From Spinacia oleracea (taxonomy: Eukaryota; Streptophyta; Magnoliopsida; Caryophyllales; Amaranthaceae): a stretch of DNA of 64,000 bases. Each line of letters opens with the position of its first letter. The first letter of the stretch is position 1. The stretch is taken from the NCBI RefSeq assembly GCF_020520425.1, contig NC_079488.1:31921247-31985246 (forward strand). The letters are read 5' to 3'. The notes under the pieces were generated by a model, which saw nothing but the letters and a program-made list of their open reading frames with translations, was not told the origin of the DNA and made no database searches. Below, piece by piece: positions 34,410 to 43,321 of the stretch. The position numbers were made by a program, and so were the translations under genes.

Positions 34410-35916
34410 TGTGAGGGGGTCGAAAAAGCACGAGGCTAATGCGTGACCTCGTCCCTCGTGGGTGTGACGTTTCTTTTTGTCAAATCAAGTGTAATTGGAT
34501 TTCCTGTGAGTTTACACCCAATTGACTAGTAATATAGGAGTGCCATTCAGTTTTTAACGACAATGAGAAAAACTGACAAAACCCGGTTATCGTGACATAA
34601 AGGGAGTGCAATTATGTTTGACCACGACGGCCATAGGTTCCCTTGTGATCCCTGGTATGGGGATCTCTCAACATACACCCGCAAGGTAGAAATTGAGGGT
34701 TCAGGGGACTGTAACTACCTAGAGGAGTACTCGCTCGTCGATAACTCCAGAGGCAGGATATCCTTACTAGCTCAGCATAAATAATTGAAGGGACATGCGT
34801 TAACTATTAAACTAATCTGAGTTGATTTTAACAATATGCAACATATAATACTAGATCGATCGCGATTATCTGATTTAGATTGTTTTAAGGGACCTAGCAT
34901 GATAATCCAATTTCCCAAAATATTATCTTTATTAGGCGTGATAGAACAATCAGATTTAATTAGTTTAACAGTTCATAAAAGGGCGAGGAAAGCGATTAAA
35001 TCATGGAAAAGGGACACATTACGACGCACCCTTGAGAGGTGCGTCATGGTTCTCAGAAAACTAACCACTTTGACTTTGCTATTTCTCCTTTTATTTAACG
35101 AATCTCAAATTATGGGACAGGATATGTTCTGTTCGATTTTTGGATCGATTGCGACAGAACGCGTGATCAATTTCGCAGCGTGAGGCTTAGGCTGAGGGGT
35201 TGGAGTCAATACTCATAATATGAATTGTGTGTCGTTTTCACGTCGAACTTGGGGCTATATTTATAGAAAAGAGTTCGTGGAAAGATAGAATTGTAGAACT
35301 CTAATCCACGAGGAATTAGGAAATAACACGTCCCATGTAATTTCAGCGCCCAGGGCTGGGCGTCAAAAATTTCGGCGCCCAGCTCTGGGTGTTGAAAATA
35401 GCATCCAGGAAACTTCAGCGCCCAGGGCTGGGCGTTGAAATTGATGTTTGGGCCGTCTCTTTGTCAGATTCGGACTCTTAGAATCCGGAGTGTATGAGAC
35501 TTAATCGAGTCTTTTAGTGCGTATTAATTTTTTGACGGAATGCGTCTGGGCCCGTTACGAACTCTAGGCTCGTTAGGATTTTAATTAATACGTAACTCTT
35601 ATTTTCGAATCGTATCAGGAATAGGATTCTCTCGCAATTTCTATCTCATTTAGGATTTATGTTGGAGTGCAACACCTAATTCTGACAGGTTTCTATCTTT
35701 TATGACTTGCCACTTTTAACAACTACCCATTACGGCAGTTACTATTTTTAGCAGGTTTCCATAAATAGCAGGTTTCTATAAATAGCAGGTTTCGGGTGAA
35801 ATGAAAAGGGGAATTGAGATTCGTTATTTTATAGGAGATGCGTTGTCAAGTGGAGATTCATGTTCTCATCATCGAACCTTCCCTTTCGGGAATGGGGACA
35901 AAAGTAGGTGTCTACA
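34410..35916 (-). repeat. Ty3-type LTR (right, minus orientation)
   Basis: Read on the minus strand it starts TGTAGACACCTACTTTTGTC at 35916 and ends ctcaca at 34410. It aligns with the LTR at 20830-22284 along its whole length, with scattered differences and a longer gcgcccag block (35342-35435, three motifs instead of two). It joins Copia-A pol at 35916/35917 with its terminus intact, as expected for insertion there. The frame at 34836-35183 is a by-product. Confidence 0.88.
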
Positions 35917-37360
35917 CTTGGTAGCCATCTGGCAAATCTACCAAATCCCAAACTTGGTTTTCATACATGGAGTCTAATTTAGATTGCATGGCTTCTTGCC
36001 ATTGCTTGGAACTAGGGCTCGTCATAGCTTGCTTGTAAGTCGCAGGTTTATCACTTTCAAGTAATAGAACGTCATAGCTCTCTTTCGTCAAAATACCTAA
36101 GTACCTTTCCGGTTGAGATCTATATCTCTGCGATCTACGCGGGGTTATATTTCTAGATTGACCATGATTCTCACCAGAAACTTCTAAAGATCTCTGAGTT
36201 TCATCTTGAATGTCATCTTGAGCTTTCTCTAGAGTTTGTTGTTCGACTCGAATTTCTTTGAGGTCTACTTTTCTCCCACTTGTCATTTTGGAAATGTGAT
36301 CCTTTTCCAAAAAGATACCATCTCGAGCAACAAACACCTTGTTCTCAGATGTATTGTAGAAGTAATACCCCTTTGGATAGCCCACAAGGATACATTTGTC
36401 AGATTTTGGATGAAGTTTGTCTGAAATTAATCGTTTGACGTATACTTCACATCCCCAAATCTTAAGAAAATACACTTTTGGAGGCTTTCCAAACCATAAC
36501 TCATATGGAGTCTTTTCAACAGCTTTAGACGGAGCTCTATTTATAGTGAGTGCAGCTGTATTTAGTGCATGTCCCCAAAATTCTATTGGAAGTTCGGCCT
36601 GACCCATCATTGATCTAACCATGTCTAACAAGGTTCTGTTCCTCCGTTCCGACACACCGTTCCATTGTGGTGTTCCAGGAGGAGTCAATTCTGTTAGAAT
36701 TCCACATTCTTTCAGATGGTCATCAAATTCATAGCTCAGATATTCACCGCCTCTTTCAGACCGCAGTGCCTTAATCTTCTTGCCTAATTGATTCTCTACT
36801 TCATTCTGAAATTCCTTGAATTTGTCAAAGAATTCAGACTTATGCTTCATTAAGTAGACATAACCATATCTACTGAAGTCATCAGTGAAAGTGATAAAGT
36901 AGCTGAAATCACCTCTAGCATTTATACTCATTGGTCCACATACATCTGTATGGATTAAACCCAATAGTTCAGTTGCTCTTTCTCCAACTTTAGAGAAAGG
37001 TTGCTTTGCCATTTTGCCAAGTAAACATGATTCGCACTTACCATAATCCTCTAAGTCAAATGGTTCTAGAATTCTTTCCTTTTGAAGTTTTTCCATGCGT
37101 TTCAAGTTAATATGGCCTAATCGACAATGCCACAGATAGGTGAGATCTGAATCATCCTTTTTGGCCTTTTTGGTATTTATGTTATAAACTTGTTTGTCAT
37201 GATCTAATAAATAAAGTCCATTGACTAATCTAGCAGATCCATAAAACATCTCTTTAAAATAAAATGAACAACTATTGTCTTTTATTAAAAAGGAAAATCC
37301 CTTAGCATCTAAGCAAGAAACAGAAATGATGTTTTTAGTAAGACTTGGAACATGGAAACA
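35914..37360 (-). pseudogene. Copia-A integrase region (copy 3), truncated
   Basis: Downstream of the nonsense codon the same frame continues through GAG-pre-integrase (LWHCRLGHINLKR, then GKCESCLLGK, an HHCC zinc finger) and the integrase core: Asp in HTDVCGP; ALRSERGGEY, where the second catalytic Asp seen in the other copy is Glu; and SERRNRTLLDMVRSMM with the catalytic Glu. Then comes the Copia linker with TPRRSQR and the first RT residues NQVWDLVDLPDG. The frame is broken at 35916 by a Ty3-type LTR. RT and RNase H are missing. Confidence 0.85.
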
Positions 37361-38845
37361 CTATTCCAGTTCCAAAACTAGCCCAGAGGGCAACGACAAA
37401 TAATAAGTTCCTACAGCTAATGCAGCAATCCGCGCTCCATTTCCCACTCGTAGGTCGACTTCACCCTTGCTTAACTTTCTACTTCTTCTTAGTCCCTGTG
37501 AGTTGGAACATAAGTGTGAGCCACAACCAGTATCTAATACCCAAGAAGTTGAATTAACAAGTGTACAGTCTATAACGAAAATACCTGAAGATGGAACGAC
37601 TGTTCCGTTCTTCTGATCTTCCTTTAGTTTCAAGCAATCTCTCTTCCAATGCCCCTTCTTCTTGCAGTAGAAGCATTCAGATTCAGAAGTGAGTTGACTG
37701 ACCTTCTTCTTTTCAGATTTGGCGCCAGTTTGTTTAGTTGGGCTGGCCTTGTTTCCACCTTTCTTAGCATTCCTCTTCTTTCTAGATTTCTTGAACTTGC
37801 CCCCACGCACCATAAGCACATCTTGCTTATCACTTTTGAGCGTCTTTTCAGCGGTCTTCAGCATACCATTAAGCTCAGTGACCGTTTTGTCCAGACTATT
37901 CATACTGTAGTTCAGTTTGAACTGATCATACCCGTTATGAAGAGAATGGAGGATAGTGTCTACAGCCATTTCCTGAGAGAATTGCTGATCCAGCCGACTC
38001 ATATTCTCAATGAGTCCAATCATTTTGAGAACATGTGGACTTACGGGCTCGCCTTTCTTAAGCTTGGTCTCAAGAATTTTCCTATGAGTCTCGAATCTTT
38101 CGACCCAAGCCAGATCTTGGAACATGTTCTTTAACTCACTGATGATCGTGAAAGCATCTGAGTTGATAAACGTTTTCTGTAGATCTGCACTCATGGTTGC
38201 AAGCATTAGACATTTCACATCCTTGTTGGCATCAATCCAACGATTGAGGGCTGCCTGAGTGACCACTTCGCCTGCGGCTTCGGGCATCGCCTCTTCCAGG
38301 ACATACTCCTTCTCTTCCTGCATAAGAACTATTTGCAAGTTCCTTTGCCAGTCAAGGAAGTTTTTCCCGTTCAACTTCTCCTTTTCGAGAATTGATCGAA
38401 TGTTGAATGAATTGTTGTTTGCCATAATAAAAACTACAATTGAAAAGAATAAACAAATAAATAATCATTCACAGTTTCTCTTAATAAACTTAAATTCTAG
38501 CATGCATGCATAATTTAATGTTCATTAAGCATTTTATTCAAGTTATGTGTTCCGGCAGGTGTGAATAAAATGATTCCAAGATCCTAAAAACCATTGAAGA
38601 ATTAAGCACATTATGTATTTAGACTCAATTCTAAAATCTTTTAGGTAAGCAAAAGCCTTTTGCTAATAGTCTAGAAACTACTCTTGGTTGATAGGTACGT
38701 CTAAGAACTTATTAGGTAAACCTATCGATTTTGCCACGACATAAAAGGACCCCTTGCTTATATCGTTGAGTTTTACCAAAACTAACATGTACTCACAATT
38801 ATTTTTGTACCTTACCCCTTTAGTATCGATAAGTAACACCTCGCT
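35917..38845 (-). mobile_element. Copia-A copy 3 (minus), truncated both sides
   Basis: It has the last 420 bp of leader, gag, zinc knuckle, protease and integrase of a Copia-A element. Pol stops about ten residues into the RT domain, where the Ty3-type LTR begins. On the other side, leader similarity starts abruptly at about 38845 against Copia-B integrase. Neither LTR is present. Confidence 0.85.
37361..38425 (-). pseudogene. Copia-A gag-protease (copy 3), ends at a nonsense codon
   Basis: Gag coats retrotransposon RNA, and the protease cuts the polyprotein. The frame starts MANNNSFNIRSILEKEKLNG with a gag domain (LNGKNFLDWQRNLQ to about residue 190), then a basic linker, a CX2CX4HX4C zinc knuckle (CFYCKKKGHWKRDC, near residue 255) and the protease WVLDTGCGSHLC (near residue 300). 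It ends LVLELE-stop where the copy at 62749 reads LVLELEECFHVP: a Glu codon has become TAG. Its gag half is unlike the gag of the other copy, although leader and pol are close. Confidence 0.85.
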
Positions 38846-39554
38846 ATGGAAACACCAAAGGTCAAAATCATTCGTACCTATACACCTATTTGTCGTCGCC
38901 TCATGACTAGTAGGTAATGTCAACGACTCACTCGATGCATCCACATACGGAAACACGCATTCATAAAACTTCATATCACGAGAAACAAAGAACTCACATG
39001 TTTCTAAATCGTACAATTTCCACCTTTTTTGTCCAAATGGGTAACCAAGAAACATGCATTTCCTAATTCGTAATTCAAACTTGTCCCCCTTACTCTGTTG
39101 ATTATACGCATAACTCATGCAACCATACACACGAATAAGCACATACGATGGCACTTTACCAAACAACATCTCATAAGGTATTTTATTATTAAGAAGTGGT
39201 GTAGGTGTACGATTAATCAAATAACATGCAACAAGAACACATTCCCCCCAAAATTTCTTAGCTAAATTTCTTTGAAGTCGTAAAGTTCTCCCCACATTCA
39301 GAATATGTTGATGTTTCCTACCCACTCTACCATTTTGTTGAGGAGACCCAACACACAACGATTCAAATAACATCCCATGCTTAAAAAAATAGCCTTGCAA
39401 ACAATTGATTTCCGTACCATTGTCACTCCGAACAACCTTCATGACTTGATTGAATTGACATTTAATAATAGAAACGAAATTAAGAAACATCGACCCAACC
39501 TCGGTTTTATTGCTAATTAAATAAATCCATACACCTCTAGAAAAATCATCAACA
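38678..39554 (-). pseudogene. Copia-B integrase, fused to Copia-A leader
   Basis: The minus-strand frame continues the Copia-B integrase after the Retand insertion: VVRSDNGTEIN holds the second catalytic Asp, and SPQQNGRVGRKHQHIL has Gly where the catalytic Glu of RVERKHQ is expected. KFWGECVLVACYLINRTPTP and CMFLGYPFGQKRWKLYDLET follow. From about 38845 to the stop at 38678 the frame reads Copia-A leader (VLVKLNDISKGSFYVVAKSI, then LPNKFLDVPINQE), so the 270-codon frame is a chance fusion across a junction. Confidence 0.82.
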
Positions 39555-39559
39555 ATTGT

Positions 39560-40117
39560 TGATGTGGCCTAAAATGAACGCCACCTGGCTATACCATGAA
39601 AGCCCAGAAAGAAGAACCAAAGGCCCATCAGCAGGCAAATCCGGGATTGTCTCACAAACCCGCATGAACACACAGGGTCAAGACCCATCAGTGGGTCATG
39701 AGATCCACTTGCTAAGAAGGAGCCCATTCCGCTATCTCCCAAAAAGAAAGGCCCAAAAGCTTAAGAGGGCCACCAGGTCTACCATCAGGCCCCCAAAACT
39801 TAGCAGGACACGTGTCTTGATCTTACAGAGCATCCAATCATGCAGGACCAGTTCCCAAGAAACCCTAGCACTATAAATAGTGCAGATCCTTAGGTAAAAG
39901 GGGGCAATCAATTCATTCCCACCAACCTCAAACTATTTTTACTCTACCTTCTCTCTACAAATTACTTCTCTCTCTAGCTTATACTTACTTAAGCATCGGA
40001 GGGAATATTCCTAAGGGAATATTCTTGTTTTGCAGGTTGCCAGAAGTTCGTGCCAGCTCATACTTGATACCTCCGAGGAACGCGTGACACGTCATCACCG
40101 TAAAAGATCCCACAACA
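39560..40117 (+). repeat. Retand-like 5' LTR
   Basis: It starts TGATGTGGCCTAAAATGAAC and ends AAGATCCCACAACA. A TATA box (actataaatagtgcag) lies at about 39870, so transcription probably starts near 39900. Confidence 0.92.
39868..39880 (+). promoter_or_regulatory. TATA box in Retand-like LTR
   Basis: ctataaatagtg is a near-consensus plant TATA box, conserved in both LTRs (also about 46708). Confidence 0.6.
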
Positions 40118-40118
40118 T

Positions 40119-40138
40119 TTGGCGTCGTCTGTGGGGGG
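40119..40138 (+). promoter_or_regulatory. Retand-like primer binding site
   Basis: ttggcgtcgtctgtgggggg follows the 5' LTR after one or two bases. It has the TGGCG start of many plant Ty3 primer sites; the tRNA is not assigned. Confidence 0.6.
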
Positions 40139-40148
40139 GTATAGTATC

Positions 40149-40772
40149 ATGGTCGAACTGCACCTTGATAGAGAGTATACTGGTGAGGAAGAAGAGAGAA
40201 GGCCTCTCGAGAGGAGTCAGCGTCATATAGAAGAAGCCAATCGAATCGCAAATGCAGGAAGCACACCGCGTCGGGTGCAGGAAGCTGAGGTGGTCGTAGA
40301 GGAAGAACCAATTGTGGAAGCGTCTCCGCCGGGTGGCCACCTAAGCCCCAGCGTCCGAGACGCCGTACTGGATGAGAATTTGGACTTGTTAGTCTCGGCG
40401 GGGTCGCTGCGCGAGATCTTAGCAGGATTCCAACAGCAAATGAATCAAACCTTTCGACAGCAGAAGAGCACCACGTTGCAAGACAAAATTCGGAAAAACG
40501 TGCTAATCTACAGCACTGAGAGGACGGCTCCACAGAGACCCCTCAGCTTGGGCGTCAATCGGATAAACAGAATGCCACTCAGATCCAACGTATGGAGAGC
40601 TGGAGAGAGCTTCCGTCTGCAGGCTAGCCGTAGAATCAATCCGGTGCCTGAGCGCTCAGGGGCCGATCTCGGCCTCCCGACCTCTCTACCTCGAAGGGAC
40701 CAAGTCACACGACTACCATCTAGGGGCAACCCACCAGCCGTCTTACGGCCTGCCTCGAGGCGTCAAGAATAA
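40149..40772 (+). pseudogene. Retand-like gag, N-terminal part
   Basis: The frame starts at ATG 40149, the first after the PBS (MVELHLDREYTGEEEERRPL), and runs to a TAA at 40770. It is charged and low in complexity, with a Gln-rich segment (LAGFQQQMNQTFRQQKS). The next frame continues the same kind of text (SELSDTGSTPVIEDPPFHPS) one base out of phase, so a small indel near 40765 has split gag. Upstream in-frame codons before 40149 lack an ATG. Confidence 0.65.
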
Positions 40773-42704
40773 TATGAAGCTGAGTCTGAACTATCAGACA
40801 CTGGGTCCACCCCTGTAATCGAAGATCCACCGTTTCACCCTTCTACTCGACAGACCCAGATGACGCCCAACAGGGTAAGCTTGCGTCCACGCCTGCTCAC
40901 TAGCCGCCGTGAACCTACTTACCACATTCAGCAAGAGTTTAATAATCTGACGCTTAGGCACATGAGTACTCCCTTCTCTGAGGATATCATGAACGCCCCA
41001 AAAGAGCCCAAGGTAAAAAATCCTACCATTGAAGCCTATGACGGTACCACAGATCCCGATATGCACTTAGTTGCATACCGTCATCATATGTATGTTCAAG
41101 GAACCAATGAAGCCACTTGGTGCAAATATTTCCCAGCCACTCTCAAAGGAGTAGCGTCTAAATGGTTTGAGCGATTGCCCCCATGGTCAATTGCCTCTTT
41201 CAACGAACTGCAGACTCTGTTCTCCACCAGGTTCATGGCACACAAGGAAGAAAGGAAAACAAGTATGCACTTGGGACGAATTCAACAGGGGAAGGATGAG
41301 TCACTGAGAAGCTATGTGAAACGCTTCAATCTAGAGGCCGGACAAATCCCAGATTTGCCGGACGGCGTCTCCTTCGATAATTTTATCAAGGGACTGAAGA
41401 AGGGATCCTTTAAGTTTGACCTAGTCAAGAAAAGTGTAAGGACCATGGCTGAGGTTTTGGACGAGGCCGAAGCATTTATCCATGCGACAGAAATATGCAG
41501 CGCGTCAAAAGATGGAAGGATTGGAGAAGCAACAGATTCCTCAGGGAAGAAAGACAAGATAGACAGAAAAGCCCCACGAGTAAATGGTACTTGGGCACTC
41601 TCAAAAGAGCACGATAACAATTCTCCTGGACACAAGAGAGAACGTCCACAAGAAAGGGAATACTTCGAGTATAACAGAGATCTCCTCACAATACTGAAAG
41701 ACGTCGGAACCAGGTATGACCTTGAACGACCTTTCCCCATGAAGTCTCCTGCTGAGAGTCGAGACCCTAAGTTATATTGCCAGTTCCATGAAGACATAGG
41801 GCATGAAACCAAGAGCAGCAGAAGCTTGAAGAGAGCTCTAGACGGCCTAGCCTCTAAAGGACATCTCAAGAACTACTTACAGAGGAATGCTCACGGCTCT
41901 GGGAAAAGCCAGTACAAAAAGAACAAGTCACCTGTCTCACCCACGGAGGGAAATCACAGCGAAGGGGGGTTTGTAGCCGTCATATCTGGGGGACCGGCCG
42001 TTGGAGGACCCACCATGAGGGGAGAGAAATATTATGCTCGCCGCCTGGGGCAGGTAATGCTGTCAGGAAAGTCACCGCTGGACCCATTCCCACGGATCGA
42101 GATATGTGAGTCAGATGGTGGACGAATAGCCGCTCCGCATGATGATCCCCTTGTGGTCGAGTTGAAAATATCCAATATGAGGGTGAAGCGCATCTTAATA
42201 GACACGGGGAGCTCGTCTGACATAATAAGCGTGGAATGCCTCAACCGCCTAGCACATGACCCCAAAACCATGGATAGCATACACTATCCCATTATTGGTT
42301 TTGGAGGAAGCATTATACATCCTGTAGGTGTCATCACTCTGCCGGTTCGGATTGGAGATAGAAAAAACGGACGCAAGATGGAAGTGAACTTCCTAATTGT
42401 TAAGGACTTGACATCATACAACGTCATCTTGGGACGACCCACCCTGAACAAGATTAAAGCAGTAGTCGTCACCCATCTGATGCTTTTGAAGTTTGTATGT
42501 GATGATGGGGCATTAGGAACCATACATGGATACCAGCAACAAGCAAGAGACTGTTACCTCACCACCCTCAACCCGTCAGCATGGAAGAAAGATTCGGCCG
42601 AAGCTAGAAGCAAAAGAAAGCATGAAGAAGAACTGCCATCCCCCAATGAGAGTAAGCCAGCCAAAGCAGAACCTGTCAAGATAGAAGAAAGTGGCTGTAA
42701 ATAG
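40773..42704 (+). CDS. Retand-like gag-protease
   Basis: The 614-codon frame from ATG 40860 (open back to about 40770) has the Ty3 capsid domain at residues 50-190: WCKYFPATLKGVASKWFERL, FSTRFMAHKEERKTSMHL and SLRSYVKRFNLEAGQI. Next come a Cys/His segment (YCQFHEDIGHETKSSRSL) where a zinc knuckle usually sits (here lacking its last Cys), and the protease ILIDTGSSSDIISVECLNRL near residue 450. It ends with YNVILGRPTLNKIKAVVVTH and a Lys-rich tail, stopping at 42704. In complete Tat elements the frame continues into RT; here it stops, so this is a gag-protease-only product. Confidence 0.85.
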   Translation, partial: YEAESELSDTGSTPVIEDPPFHPSTRQTQMTPNRVSLRPRLLTSRREPTYHIQQEFNNLTLRHMSTPFSEDIMNAPKEPKVKNPTIEAYDGTTDPDMHLVAYRHHMYVQGTNEATWCKYFPATLKGVASKWFERLPPWSIASFNELQTLFSTRFMAHKEERKTSMHLGRIQQGKDESLRSYVKRFNLEAGQIPDLPDGVSFDNFIKGLKKGSFKFDLVKKSVRTMAEVLDEAEAFIHATEICSASKDGRIGEATDSSGKKDKIDRKAPRVNGTWALSKEHDNNSPGHKRERPQEREYFEYNRDLLTILKDVGTRYDLERPFPMKSPAESRDPKLYCQFHEDIGHETKSSRSLKRALDGLASKGHLKNYLQRNAHGSGKSQYKKNKSPVSPTEGNHSEGGFVAVISGGPAVGGPTMRGEKYYARRLGQVMLSGKSPLDPFPRIEICESDGGRIAAPHDDPLVVELKISNMRVKRILIDTGSSSDIISVECLNRLAHDPKTMDSIHYPIIGFGGSIIHPVGVITLPVRIGDRKNGRKMEVNFLIVKDLTSYNVILGRPTLNKIKAVVVTHLMLLKFVCDDGALGTIHGYQQQARDCYLTTLNPSAWKKDSAEARSKRKHEEELPSPNESKPAKAEPVKIEESGCK

Positions 42705-43321
42705 AATGCCATTAGGATAACTCATGTAACTTGAACCTACAAAACGGCCTAAATATCGTACTATAGCCTACAAAACGGCCTGTAAATGCCCGCCTACGAA
42801 GCGGTAAAATTAGTTTCGCTACTTAGTAAATTAACGAATGTTTTCTTATCTGACGAATACAAGGCTCAATAAAAGTCCCTTAAGACGCGGAGAAATCCAC
42901 AAAAAACAAACGGTGGCGTCATTTACCAAAGAAAAACTAACGGCCCTAAAAGTACCATGTACTAACAAAAACGCAAAAGACTCAACAAGAGCAGACACTC
43001 AACATGACGCCTCCTCCTTGGAAGGCGTCTCAAAAAGACTAATCGGTTGACGGCCTGAGAAGTGGCCTAGATTAGCGCCCCAAATTAGGCTGATCACCTA
43101 AAACACTGGGGTATCCGTCCATCAAATGGACCAAAAAGGAAGTTCCTGAGAAATCAGTCATAAACTGAAATGCAATAAAAAACAAGTGCACAGGAGGCAC
43201 GAAATATTCATACATGCGCCTTGCACAAGGCGCAAACAAACCAAAACAAATAAATGGCAACAGGCACCAACGTTATTACAAGCGCCCACGGCGCCGTCCA
43301 AACTGATTAAACAAAGGCCGC
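42705..43321. other. Retand-like spacer between gag-protease and antisense gene
   Basis: Non-coding, with repeated acaaaacggcct words (about 42738-42790). This is where some 3 kb of RT, RNase H and integrase would lie in a complete element; no remnant is visible. Confidence 0.6.

Noticed and set aside
34836..35183. 115-codon plus-strand frame
   Set aside because: It lies within the minus-oriented LTR and antisense to its promoter; no motif.
20825..35921. A single large transposon with 1.5-kb terminal inverted repeats
   Set aside because: The repeats have LTR structure with PBS sites inside and a PPT outside the left one, and flanking bases (ctaac and cttgg) do not form a target duplication.
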